In this document: positions 8,154 through 15,637 of the stretch, piece by piece
Layout: every line of letters begins with the position of its first letter
Position numbering within the stretch: position 1 is the stretch's first letter
Source: Promethearchaeota archaeon
GTDB taxonomy: Archaea; Asgardarchaeota; Lokiarchaeia; Sigyniarchaeales; SOKP01
Assembly: GCA_019058015.1 (NCBI GenBank)
Contig: JAHLWH010000176.1
Coordinates: forward strand, 1-36,226
Direction: 5' to 3'
Length of the DNA: 36,226 bases
Translations under genes and position numbers: made by a program
The notes under the pieces: generated by a model
Database searches by the model: none
Seen by the model: only the letters and a program-made list of their open reading frames with translations
Told to the model about the DNA's origin: nothing

Positions 8154-8894
8154 TTATTTAGAATTAATTTCTTTAATAATTTTGTTTAATTCTAGAAGAG
8201 AATTTATTTCAAACTCAGGTTTTGTTCCATTAAGAATTTTCTCTCCCGTTGTTATGTTATTATATTTTCCTCCTCTATGAATATATACGCTGTTCATTCC
8301 ATTCATACGAGCTGGAACGAGATCTTTCTCTGGATTATCACCCACATAAATTGATTCTTCTCCTTTAATCCTAAATTTTTTCAAACAATATTCAAATAGC
8401 TTGGGATTTGGTTTTCTGATACCAATCTCATCCGAAATTACAATTAAATCAATTAAATCATCAATTCCCAATCTTAATATTTTTTCATATTGCTTAATTG
8501 GTATTCCATCAGAAATTATTGCGGTTTTTATGTCTAAATTCCTAATTTGCTTCAAACAAGGAATAACATCATTAAAAGGCTTAATTAATTCAATTTTTTG
8601 TTCGTGATATGCCATAACAGCAGCAGATACATATTTATTTTTTTGATTTGTTTTAATAAAATCAATTTGAGGTTCAAATCTATTAATACGCAGAATAAAT
8701 ATATCATAATGATGAGAATTATTTGTGCCATATTCTTTAACAATCTCATCTAAAATTGAAATTGCACTTTTTAATTCAATTTTTAAACCCTTTTTAATCA
8801 TAGCTTTTAAACCACTAATTCTAGATTCTCTCGCTAATTCTGTCGCATTATAAAGTGTATCGTCTAAATCGAATGCTATTACTTTTATTACCAC
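8154..8894 (-). CDS. HAD superfamily phosphatase
   Basis: A 246-aa haloacid-dehalogenase-type hydrolase with the nucleophile motif FDLDDTLY at residues 8-15, motif II around IISDG, motif III Lys in GIRKPNPKLF, and motif IV YVGDNPEKDLVPAR. A helical C1-type cap lies between motifs I and II. All catalytic residues are present, so it is probably an active phosphatase on a small metabolite; phosphoglycolate-phosphatase-like and pyrimidine-nucleotidase-like members look the same. The start is GTG 8894. It is first in the operon with the nitrilase (five-base gap) and EndoV-like gene, in a pattern that suggests salvage or damage-repair of metabolites, but this is inference. Confidence 0.88.
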   Translation of the reverse strand: MVIKVIAFDLDDTLYNATELARESRISGLKAMIKKGLKIELKSAISILDEIVKEYGTNNSHHYDIFILRINRFEPQIDFIKTNQKNKYVSAAVMAYHEQKIELIKPFNDVIPCLKQIRNLDIKTAIISDGIPIKQYEKILRLGIDDLIDLIVISDEIGIRKPNPKLFEYCLKKFRIKGEESIYVGDNPEKDLVPARMNGMNSVYIHRGGKYNNITTGEKILNGTKPEFEINSLLELNKIIKEINSK

Positions 8895-9168
8895 TATTTT
8901 TCACTTATCGGTAAATCATAAAAAAAAATTAATGAAAATATTTTTTAAACTTAAGAAAATAATTAAAATAAATCTTAATATATTTAATCGGCAGATATAA
9001 ATTAAAATTGATGTACATAATAAAATCCTATTTTGTATTTTAATGGTTTAGAGAGAGTCACATTTGAATATTTTTCAATCTTCAAAATATATATAAAGAA
9101 ATTATTAGAAAAATCAAACTAAAAAAAAACGATCTTCAATCTTGGATTTCACTAAAGAAAAGAACTAT

Positions 9169-9175
9169 AGGAGGT
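9169..9175 (+). promoter_or_regulatory. Strong Shine-Dalgarno site of the longin-like gene
   Basis: AGGAGGT lies five bases before the ATG at 9181. It is a full match to the archaeal anti-SD core and one of the two strongest such sites in the window. It fixes the start of the longin-like gene and suggests high translation. Confidence 0.7.
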
Positions 9176-9180
9176 AAAAT

Positions 9181-10413
9181 ATGAAGCCCATCGTTTCTCT
9201 TAGTTATTTTCATCGTAAGATTGGTCCATTAGTATATTATTCATTTCCAGAAAATGCTTTAGATACTAGATTATATGTTAGAATTGCAAACATTATGGAT
9301 CAAGCTATTGAAGAGGGCTTTTTTACCCATAGTATTGAAGATCTTAACTCTATGAATTATTATTTTGAAATCTATTCAGAAAAGGCTCGAGGAGGCAAGG
9401 AAATGTTAATGCTATCAGTGATTATTGATCAATCTATGACTCCAGAAATAGAACAAAATATTCTCTCATCGTGTATTGAATTTGCAGAAAAACTACAATC
9501 TAATGAAGAAGTACATAAAGCATTTTATATAAATGAAAAAAATAGCTATGATGAAATTGAACAGAAAAAAATAGAAGAAAATGAAGAATTAATTAAATTA
9601 TGGCTAAAGGAATTATATTGGGCCTCATTAGACGAAATTCGTGAAAAAACTGAAGAAGAACAAATATCAATTCTACTAAAAAATAAAGAATTTTTTTTTA
9701 CACTCGAGAAGCTTTCTAATGGACCAATTACATATGAAGATTTACAAAAATGGTTCAATAAAACTTTCAAAAAATCATTATTTGAAGATTTAATAAAAAC
9801 ATTGTTAAATCAAGGTTTTATCAACATAAATGAAATTGGTTATGAAAGATACATTCTTCTTGTAAAAGAAGTTGAATCAATACGAATGCCACCAAAAAGT
9901 GTTATTGAACACTTTGATGAAAAACCAATGTTAATTGCTCTAGTTATTCAAAAAGTAACACAATTTTTTGATGCATATAAACCAACCAAAGAAGATTCAT
10001 TTCAATTATTTCAATTCATTTCGGACTCTAAAATATATAATGTGCTTTCAAAACTTAGAGTAGGTCCAATTTTAAAAAGTGTTCTCCCAAAACTCATCTC
10101 AGAAAAAGCTTTAGCGTCTTACTTCGAAATTCTCGACACTTTAAAAAAAGTTGAAATTATTGATGAATTTAAACATGAAGGGGCAATTTACGTTATTTTA
10201 AAAACTGATATTCAAATAACTACCTCATTTCCTAAATATCTTAGGAAATTATTACCAAGAGAATCTAAAGCGGTTATTGCTGATAAATATGAACCACCTG
10301 CAAAAAAAAAAATTGATGTAAAAAATTTTCTTGATGATTTATCATCAAAACCTAGTTATAAGAATGAAGTGGAAAAGAAAAGAAAAGTATCTAAGAAAAA
10401 AAAGAAAAAATAA
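9181..10413 (+). CDS. Longin/roadblock-like domain protein with winged-helix region and lysine-rich tail
   Basis: A 410-aa protein. Residues 1-110 look like a longin- or roadblock-type alpha/beta domain: an opening strand SLSYFHRKIGPLVYYSFP (family pattern: strand-turn-G-x-x-(I/V)-Y-x-x-P), long helices, then MLMLSVIIDQS. Residues 120-150 are a charged helical linker. Residues 160-235 and 285-355 look like two winged-helix-type units. The tail from 370 is disordered and ends in a Lys/Arg cluster (KKKRKVSKKKKKK-like), suited to nucleic acid or acidic-lipid binding. Longin domains are eukaryotic-signature elements well represented in Asgard genomes, where many act with small GTPases. The start is fixed by a perfect SD. 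No transmembrane segment. The domain call is by pattern only. Confidence 0.6.
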   Translation: MKPIVSLSYFHRKIGPLVYYSFPENALDTRLYVRIANIMDQAIEEGFFTHSIEDLNSMNYYFEIYSEKARGGKEMLMLSVIIDQSMTPEIEQNILSSCIEFAEKLQSNEEVHKAFYINEKNSYDEIEQKKIEENEELIKLWLKELYWASLDEIREKTEEEQISILLKNKEFFFTLEKLSNGPITYEDLQKWFNKTFKKSLFEDLIKTLLNQGFININEIGYERYILLVKEVESIRMPPKSVIEHFDEKPMLIALVIQKVTQFFDAYKPTKEDSFQLFQFISDSKIYNVLSKLRVGPILKSVLPKLISEKALASYFEILDTLKKVEIIDEFKHEGAIYVILKTDIQITTSFPKYLRKLLPRESKAVIADKYEPPAKKKIDVKNFLDDLSSKPSYKNEVEKKRKVSKKKKKK

Positions 10414-10439
10414 TAATAAACTACCTCAGTCTATTAAAT

Positions 10440-10465
10440 AAAAATCAATCTTTATGATTTTTTTT
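10440..10465 (+). terminator. Hairpin plus U-run after the longin-like gene
   Basis: AAAAATCA (10440-10447) and TGATTTTT (10455-10462) form a perfect 8-bp stem with a 7-base loop, followed by further T to 10465. It lies 27 bases after the stop of the longin-like gene. The U-run fits an archaeal terminator; the hairpin is AT-rich and may be incidental. Confidence 0.45.
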
Positions 10466-10554
10466 AATAAATTGAAATATTTGAGCTTTTTAAAGAGAGC
10501 AAGAAAATTTAATTAATAAAACCCTTTAAAATATTTTTAATTTTAGATATTACA

Positions 10555-10824
10555 ATGTTTGCTAACAAAAAAAAAACAAATGACGGCATAAACTTGAAAT
10601 ATTTAATAGGAGATATGGGTTTTGAGATTCTTCTTGCTATCGAGAAAGGAGCTAGTAAAAAAGAAACTATTAAATTACTTTCAGGAGTCCCGATGGAATG
10701 CATTAATGGAAGACTACCAGTTTTAATTGATCTTAATTTAATAAGCAAAAATAATGAAGAATTTTACATAACTGAAAGAGGAATCAAATTTAAAAAACGA
10801 GTAGAATTTAAAAATAAAATTTAA
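10555..10824 (+). CDS. Small winged-helix DNA-binding protein
   Basis: An 89-aa protein whose predicted layout is helix - helix - helix - wing: DMGFEILLAIEKGASKKETIKLLSGVP, then MECINGRLPVLIDLNLISKNNEEFYITERGIKFKKRVEF. The last part (L.LI......YI.T..G..FK) is the usual wing of archaeal ArsR/MarR-like or DUF-type single winged-helix regulators. ATG start at 10555; it follows the longin-like gene by 141 bases after a likely terminator, so it may have its own promoter. The antisense strand is also open here but shows no domain pattern. Regulon unknown. Confidence 0.7.
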   Translation: MFANKKKTNDGINLKYLIGDMGFEILLAIEKGASKKETIKLLSGVPMECINGRLPVLIDLNLISKNNEEFYITERGIKFKKRVEFKNKI

Positions 10825-10847
10825 TAAAGATTTTAAATTAAGTAAAT

Positions 10848-10924
10848 ATGCATGATGATGTACTCAGTGACAATCTGAGCTAATGCTCTTGGCAATGATT
10901 TTGTCGCCCCAAACTGAATGCACC
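10848..10924 (+). ncRNA. Candidate C/D box sRNA (2'-O-methylation guide)
   Basis: In the gap between two convergent genes, a compact stretch shows the C/D order: C box ATGATGA (10852-10858; ATGATGT at 10855 is an alternative), D' box CTGA (10875-10878), C'-like ATGATTT (10895-10901) and D box CTGA (10914-10917). The spacer between C' and D is exactly 12 bases, the usual archaeal spacing. TGCAT before the C region can pair with ATGCA after the D box. The 12-base guide TGTCGCCCCAAA can pair over ten positions with the conserved P-loop string UGGGGCGG(U/C)A of 23S rRNA, and the D-box-plus-five rule points to the second G of GGGG. The stretch is also more GC-rich than its surroundings. C' is imperfect and the D'-C' gap is long. 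Confidence 0.5.
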
Positions 10925-10931
10925 TATCAAT

Positions 10932-12047
10932 TTATCTCTCTCTTTTTCCTTCAATAAATTCTTGAACCCACTGTTTGGCTATTACATCAGAAGGGGCTTG
11001 AATTGGAGGATGCTTAAAACAAAATGAACTAATACTATCTAATTGTCCTGAAATGCCTCGATCTAAAGCAATCTTCATTACTCTTAGTAAATCAAATATC
11101 ACTCCAGCAGAATTTGGAGAGTCTTCAACTTTTAATTTTGTATCAAGAATAAGAGGTAATCCCCCAAATGTTATTCCATTAACTTGAATATAACAAATTT
11201 TTTTATCTTTTAAAAAGGGAACATAATCGCTGGGTCCAATTCTACATTTTATTGGATAAGGTAAAACACTTGTTATGGCAGAAGTCTTTGACTTCCTTTT
11301 AGTTGTTAATCTCGACTCTTTTTTCATATTTTCAAAATCTGTATTTCCACCAATATTAAGCTGAAAAGTATCATTGACTATAACACCTCGATCTAAAAAT
11401 AATTTCGTTGCAACTCGATGTAATATGGTTGCCCCGACTTGAGATTTGATGTCATCCCCTGCACATGGAAGATTATTATCCTCAAATTTTTTTACCCAAT
11501 CTATATCTCCAAGAACTTGTTTGCTCACAATAAATTCAGGAATGCAATTTATGAATCCACAACCCGCCTCTATTGTAGCCCGGGCATAAATTCTTGATGC
11601 TTCAAAGCTTCCCACCGGTAATAAATTTAATAAAATCTCAGCTTTAGAATTTTTCAATTCTTGAACAATATCAACCGGTTTTATTTCTGATTCATCATAG
11701 CAATAAAATGAATCTGTCATATGCTTTGCACATCCATCGGAAATAGGTCCAGCTTTAACAAGAACTCCAGATTTTTTAAGATTCTCTGGATCTACAAATA
11801 TTTGGCAACAATTTGGAGGGGTGAAAATAGCTTCATGAATATCCTTACCAATTTTTTTTTTATTAATATCAAATGCACAAACGCATTCTAAATCATACGG
11901 AGTATAATTACCAATCTTGGGATTCATTAAACCATGAATATGTAAATTATTTTCATCAATTTTTTCATAATATTTTATTCCTTGAATTACTGCAGATCCA
12001 ACATTTCCTATTCCAGCAATTGCAAATTTTATTTTTCTGATATTAAT
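10932..12047 (-). CDS. myo-Inositol-1-phosphate synthase, with a near-cognate start
   Basis: NAD-dependent conversion of glucose 6-phosphate to L-myo-inositol 1-phosphate, the precursor of inositol lipids and inositol solutes in archaea. From the first ATG (11927) the frame gives 331 residues that lack the Rossmann start. Reading on upstream in frame adds about 40 residues, including KIKFAIAGIGNVGSAVIQGI, the missing GxGNVGS nucleotide-binding loop, and then meets TAA at 12056-12054. No ATG/GTG/TTG exists between that stop and the loop, so the start must be ATT (12047), ATC (12041) or ATA (12032). Later family blocks are present: NLLPVGS, EAGCGFINCIPEF, GDDIKSQVGATILHR, LNIGGNTDF. A TATA-like TTAAATAT near 12078-12085 suggests a short leader. 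Confidence 0.9.
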   Translation of the reverse strand: MNIRKIKFAIAGIGNVGSAVIQGIKYYEKIDENNLHIHGLMNPKIGNYTPYDLECVCAFDINKKKIGKDIHEAIFTPPNCCQIFVDPENLKKSGVLVKAGPISDGCAKHMTDSFYCYDESEIKPVDIVQELKNSKAEILLNLLPVGSFEASRIYARATIEAGCGFINCIPEFIVSKQVLGDIDWVKKFEDNNLPCAGDDIKSQVGATILHRVATKLFLDRGVIVNDTFQLNIGGNTDFENMKKESRLTTKRKSKTSAITSVLPYPIKCRIGPSDYVPFLKDKKICYIQVNGITFGGLPLILDTKLKVEDSPNSAGVIFDLLRVMKIALDRGISGQLDSISSFCFKHPPIQAPSDVIAKQWVQEFIEGKRER

Positions 12048-12131
12048 TTCCCCTTAAAAAGCTCTCATTTGATAAAATATTTAATAACAATTTAAAGACA
12101 AAATTTAATTTTAAAATCAATACATTTACCT

Positions 12132-12530
12132 TCAATCTCTATATTTTCTCTCATAATAACCCCATTTCTTTTTTTCTCCAAAACTTTCTATCCCCTCATT
12201 TTTTATTCGGTTCTTTAAGGTATTATATTCCTTTTCAGATATTTCTTCTCTTTTAAGGAGAAAATCTAAAATATCGTGAGCCTCTTCTTGAGTACTACAA
12301 CGTCTTATAAAATTCTCTACCCTAGGATTAAAGAGTTCATCTGATTTTTCTATAATTTCATTAGAATCTGTAATTCCATTTATTCTAATTTTTTGACTAC
12401 TTTTTTTTAATTCATTAAAAAGATGAGGAAGAATTTTCTTAATCTCTTCTCTATCATAAGATATTGAAATACCTTTCTTATCGTCAATAATTACTTTCTT
12501 TAAACTACTTTCTTTATCTTTTTTCCCCAT
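12132..12530 (-). CDS. Archaeal conserved protein, DUF2095-like
   Basis: A 132-aa cytoplasmic protein with a basic, disordered start and tail. The centre reads FNPRVENFIRRCSTQEEAHDILDFLLKREEISEKEYNTLKNRIKNEGIESFG, followed by KKKWGYYERKYRD. The FIRRC-T-xEEA block and the SFGxKKxxGYY end are what I recall of the archaeal family DUF2095, which has no known function. It is encoded on the same strand as and just upstream of the inositol-phosphate synthase gene (84 bases from its proposed start), so cotranscription is possible. No catalytic motif is seen. Confidence 0.7.
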   Translation of the reverse strand: MGKKDKESSLKKVIIDDKKGISISYDREEIKKILPHLFNELKKSSQKIRINGITDSNEIIEKSDELFNPRVENFIRRCSTQEEAHDILDFLLKREEISEKEYNTLKNRIKNEGIESFGEKKKWGYYERKYRD

Positions 12531-12647
12531 TTTTCAAAAAATCTATAAATTTATTTTAATAAAATAATTTTTAGTTAAGTTAAAAAATTATCTAGATAAT
12601 CAAATCAAAAGAATATAAATCATTATAAATGACTATAAGGAATTTTC

Positions 12648-12657
12648 TTTATAAAAA
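12648..12657 (+). promoter_or_regulatory. TATA box candidate of the L15e-RNase P cluster
   Basis: TTTATAAAAA lies about 110 bases before the L15e start. Initiation about 26 bases downstream would give a leader of roughly 80 bases. It is the best TATA match in this gap; the AT-rich background makes false matches likely. Confidence 0.35.
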
Positions 12658-12761
12658 AGCTTTTAATGTTAAACTTGATCATTTACCTTAATTTTTAGAG
12701 AAACAAAATTTTTAACTTATGAAATTTTTTAACAATTACATTAGAATTAAGTGAAACATGT

Positions 12762-13346
12762 TTGAAGTCAGGATATAGATTCATTAAGGAGACTTTTCAG
12801 AATATGGAAACTGGACATGATACAGACTATTGGCATAGAGGTATAAAATATAGAAAGGGTAGATCAGTCGAACGCATAGAAAAACCAACTAAATTATATA
12901 GGGCGAGGGAATTAGGTTATAAAGCAAAACAAGGATATAGTATCGTTCGCTCGAGAATCCGAAAAGGTAGTCGACGTAAATCTAGACCAAAAATGGGTAG
13001 AAAACCAAGAGCTATGGGAGTATCAAAAATTACTCCTGGGAAAAACTTACAAAGAATTGCCGAAGAAAGAGCCCAGAAAAAATATCCAAATCTTGAAGTC
13101 TTAAATTCATATAAAGTGTATGATGACGGAAAATCGTGGTATTATGAAGTGATATTTGTTGATCCACATCATCCAAGGATTATCTCAGATCCAAATATAA
13201 ATTGGATTGGACATCAACAACATAAGAAGAGAGTCTTTAGAGGATTGACTTCTGCAGGAAAACGGGGTAGGGGTTTGCATAAGAAAGGATGGGGTTCTGA
13301 AAAAACCCGCCCAAGCATCAGAGCAAATAAAGGACGTGGAAAATAA
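12762..13346 (+). CDS. rpl15e: 50S ribosomal protein L15e
   Basis: A 194-aa archaeal/eukaryal large-subunit protein, standard in length. It shows the family's basic N-terminus, the R-x-RKGSRRKSRPKMGRKPRAMG segment, the middle ITPGKNLQRIAEERAQKKYPNLEVLNSYKVYDDGKSWYYEVIFVDPHHPRI, and the GLTSAGKRGRGLHKKGWG glycine/basic stretch that lines rRNA. The start is TTG 12762; an ATG four bases earlier and a GTG at 12751 are out of frame and stop at once. It heads the L15e-Rpp30-Pop5 cluster, a gene order shared by many archaea. Confidence 0.97.
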   Translation: MKSGYRFIKETFQNMETGHDTDYWHRGIKYRKGRSVERIEKPTKLYRARELGYKAKQGYSIVRSRIRKGSRRKSRPKMGRKPRAMGVSKITPGKNLQRIAEERAQKKYPNLEVLNSYKVYDDGKSWYYEVIFVDPHHPRIISDPNINWIGHQQHKKRVFRGLTSAGKRGRGLHKKGWGSEKTRPSIRANKGRGK

Positions 13347-13568
13347 ATTACTTTAAGTATCATTCATTTAGTTTTAATCTATTTAATCCCTATTTTTATA
13401 ATCTAAAATTATTGATGTATAATTTAGTGTGAATTTAAATATCGATCTATCTTTTTACGAATTATATATTAATCAAGATCAAAAACAAAATTTATCACAT
13501 AAAATAGAAATTTTAAAAATAATATTAATTTAAAAAAACTGTCTCACAATAAAGGAGTTTAACAAAAA

Positions 13569-14282
13569 TTGGGGTACTTTGAATCAAGAGTCCCGGTAGA
13601 TATCGAAAAATATGATGATATCATAGATAGGCTCAAATTTCTTCGAAAATTGGATTTTAAAAATGTTATCTTAGAACCAATAAATAGTATTGAAAAATTG
13701 CCACAAAAATTAATAGAAAAAATAAGAAAAGCAATCAATCTTAATATCTATTTCAGAATAAATCTAAAACCAAAAAATATTACAGAGTTAAAACAATTGA
13801 TAAAAAAATATAATAATTTTTCACATATTTTATCAGTGGAATCTGAAAATAAAGAAATACAAATTTTTTGCGCAAGAGATACTAGAATTGATGTTGTATC
13901 CTTCTCTTATCCAAATATTGCAAAAACATTAACTCCTGGGGTATTATCCCTTTCTAAGCAGTATAATTCTTTTATTGAATTTTCTTTTGCTCCGATTTTT
14001 AATGAAAATAAATATATTCAATCTAAAAATATTCGTATTATATATTCTGCATTACGAATGACTTTAGTTAAAAAAGCTAATTATTTCATAAGTGGAAATT
14101 TTCCAAGTATTTTTGATTTCCGATCTCCAAGAATATTAATAAGTATTTGTCAAACGCTTTTAGATATGAGTTCTACTAACGCTAAATTATCTTTAAAAGA
14201 TAATCCCTCTAAATTAATACAAAAATTAAATAAAAAAATTGATCCTAATATCATTGAAGATGGAGTTAAAATAATAAAATAA
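13569..14282 (+). CDS. rnp3: RNase P protein component 3 (Rpp30)
   Basis: A 237-aa TIM-barrel-like subunit of archaeal RNase P, which matures tRNA 5' ends and pairs with Pop5 to support the catalytic RNA. Recognisable blocks: the beta-strand with R...R/K...VILEP, then IDVVSFSYPNIAKTLTPGVLSLSKQYNSFIEFSFAPIF, and NIRIIYSALRMTLVKKANYFISGNFPSIFDFRSPRIL. The start is TTG 13569, preceded by GGAG with an 11-base gap. It lies between L15e and Pop5, the expected archaeal order. A TATA-like TTTAAATAT near 13437 may give it its own promoter. Confidence 0.9.
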   Translation: MGYFESRVPVDIEKYDDIIDRLKFLRKLDFKNVILEPINSIEKLPQKLIEKIRKAINLNIYFRINLKPKNITELKQLIKKYNNFSHILSVESENKEIQIFCARDTRIDVVSFSYPNIAKTLTPGVLSLSKQYNSFIEFSFAPIFNENKYIQSKNIRIIYSALRMTLVKKANYFISGNFPSIFDFRSPRILISICQTLLDMSSTNAKLSLKDNPSKLIQKLNKKIDPNIIEDGVKIIK

Positions 14283-14304
14283 GTAAATTGGAGTTAAATG
14301 GACA

Positions 14305-14634
14305 TTGAAATTTGAAAGACAGCGATATATTTTATTTTATTTTATTATTGAAAAAGATATAATAATTGATGGAAAATCTATTATCAATCTTATTTGGAAA
14401 AATTTATTTAGATATTTTGGCATAAAAGAGACAAGCAAAATCGGATTATGGTTAGTTAAGTTAAATTTAGAAGAACGATGGGGTATATTAAGATTTGCTC
14501 ATACATCAAAAGAAATTGTAATTACTTCATTAGGAATGATACGATATTTGCAGAATTCACGAATATCTATTTATCCCATAAAAACAAGCGGAACAATAAA
14601 AAAATTAAGAAAAATATTAAAAACCTTTCATTAG
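14305..14634 (+). CDS. rnp2: RNase P protein component 2 (Pop5)
   Basis: A 109-aa ferredoxin-like fold subunit of RNase P that binds Rpp30 and the RNA's catalytic domain. The family pattern is visible: RQRYILFYFII at the start, ...IWKNLFRYFGIKETSKIGLWLVKLNLEERWGILRFAHTSKEIVITSLGMIRYL, and the closing SGTIKKLRK. The start is TTG 14305, again with GGAG 11 bases upstream; an ATG six bases earlier is out of frame and short. It follows rnp3 by 22 bases, clearly one operon. Confidence 0.9.
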   Translation: MKFERQRYILFYFIIEKDIIIDGKSIINLIWKNLFRYFGIKETSKIGLWLVKLNLEERWGILRFAHTSKEIVITSLGMIRYLQNSRISIYPIKTSGTIKKLRKILKTFH

Positions 14635-14654
14635 AAAAAAATTTTCTTTTAAAT

Positions 14655-15071
14655 ATGAATGAAAAAAAAATATTAACTACTGCATTTTTAAAGAAAATTA
14701 ATGATGATTTTTCATTAAAAATCGATGTTTCAAAATCCACCTTACAAAGTTTAGAAAATAAAAGTAATCTTTTAATAATACAAACTATTTCAAAAAAATT
14801 TCTAAAATATATGGTTTATCCAATTCAAAATGATACCGTCATAAAAATAACAATTTATGGAATTGACTTTTCCAGTGAGAATACATTAAAAATATTTGAA
14901 ATCCTAAAAAATTTTAATATTATTCATACATCCGGAGTATCATTAAAAAAAGATGAAATAATTCAAGAAATATATTTAAATCCAAAAGAAATAGATCAAG
15001 GTATTTTGGAAAAAGAAATTAAAGAAATAGAAGGAATTTATAAATTATTGATTGAAAAAATAAATTACTAA
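14655..15071 (+). CDS. Unknown protein with an ACT-like C-terminal half
   Basis: A 138-aa protein beginning at ATG 14655, 20 bases after Pop5. The frame stays open upstream inside the Pop5 gene, but that part is only the shifted reading of Pop5. The N-terminal third is helical. The rest alternates strand-helix-strand: IKITIYGIDFSSENTLKIFEILKNFNIIHTSGVSLKKDEIIQEIYLN, then EKEIKEIEGIYKLLIEKI, which resembles the beta-alpha-beta-beta-alpha-beta order of ACT/ferredoxin-like regulatory domains. In many archaea the proteasome alpha gene follows Pop5; here this gene takes that place. Ligand-binding residues cannot be identified. It could be a further RNA-binding partner or a metabolite sensor. Confidence 0.6.
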   Translation: MNEKKILTTAFLKKINDDFSLKIDVSKSTLQSLENKSNLLIIQTISKKFLKYMVYPIQNDTVIKITIYGIDFSSENTLKIFEILKNFNIIHTSGVSLKKDEIIQEIYLNPKEIDQGILEKEIKEIEGIYKLLIEKINY

Positions 15072-15108
15072 AAATTAAAAAAAAATTAATCATAATAAAT
15101 GAACTTTA

Positions 15109-15552
15109 ATGAAGATATGGAAAATCGGGATCGAATTTTCTGATGGAACAAGTGATCAGTTAGAACTATATGATAGTGCATCAATATTCAATAGATATAT
15201 AACCATCAAACGTAGGTATTTTGATGAATTAATTAAACAAATAAAAGATAACCCAAAATATATTACGGGGAAAGCAATTAATAAAGTTTCTGGTCCAGAT
15301 GGATCTGATTGGACAAATAATCCATGGCTTTTTTTATTAATAAAAGATGTGGAAAATCAAAAACCAATTTGGCTCTTATTTAAAAGAGAGAAAAATCTAG
15401 ACGGATTACTTGTTGCAATAGGTCCAAAAAAATTTGCAAATTATTTAAATTCTAGCAAGGAATCAGATAAAACTATTAAGAAATTATTAAATTACTTTAT
15501 AGCATACCCTAGCAAGTGGACAAATCTAGTTCTGCTTCCAAATTTTCTTTAA
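15109..15552 (+). CDS. Conserved-looking protein of unknown function
   Basis: A 147-aa soluble protein that I do not recognise. It starts with strands KIWKIGIEFSDGTSDQLELYDSASIF, has a central KRRYFDELIKQIKDNPKYITGKAINKVSGPDGSDWTNNPWLFLLIKD segment with several Gly/Asp/Trp, and ends in a hydrophobic strand. Mixed alpha/beta, no signal peptide, no TM segment, no obvious metal site. ATG start, 37 bases after the ACT-like gene, so it is likely the last gene of the L15e operon. Even codon and amino-acid use suggests a real gene. Confidence 0.55.
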   Translation: MKIWKIGIEFSDGTSDQLELYDSASIFNRYITIKRRYFDELIKQIKDNPKYITGKAINKVSGPDGSDWTNNPWLFLLIKDVENQKPIWLLFKREKNLDGLLVAIGPKKFANYLNSSKESDKTIKKLLNYFIAYPSKWTNLVLLPNFL

Positions 15553-15637
15553 AATTTTTAGTATCCATTTAAAATGTATTTTTCACTATAATCTAATATT
15601 ATATTTAATAATGTTGAAATAAATTGGTTCGACTCTT

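Noticed and set aside
8148..8160. ACG start for the nitrilase, by analogy with TAA-ACG at other genes
   Set aside because: TAA-ACG also occurs after the HAD gene, but that ACG is in the HAD frame, not the nitrilase frame, and a TTG start is available.
10509..10748. Minus-strand open frame over the small winged-helix gene
   Set aside because: The plus-strand reading has a winged-helix layout; the antisense one has none.
14478..14654. N-terminal extension of the ACT-like protein inside Pop5
   Set aside because: It is only Pop5 read one frame off; the ATG at 14655 after the Pop5 stop is a better start.
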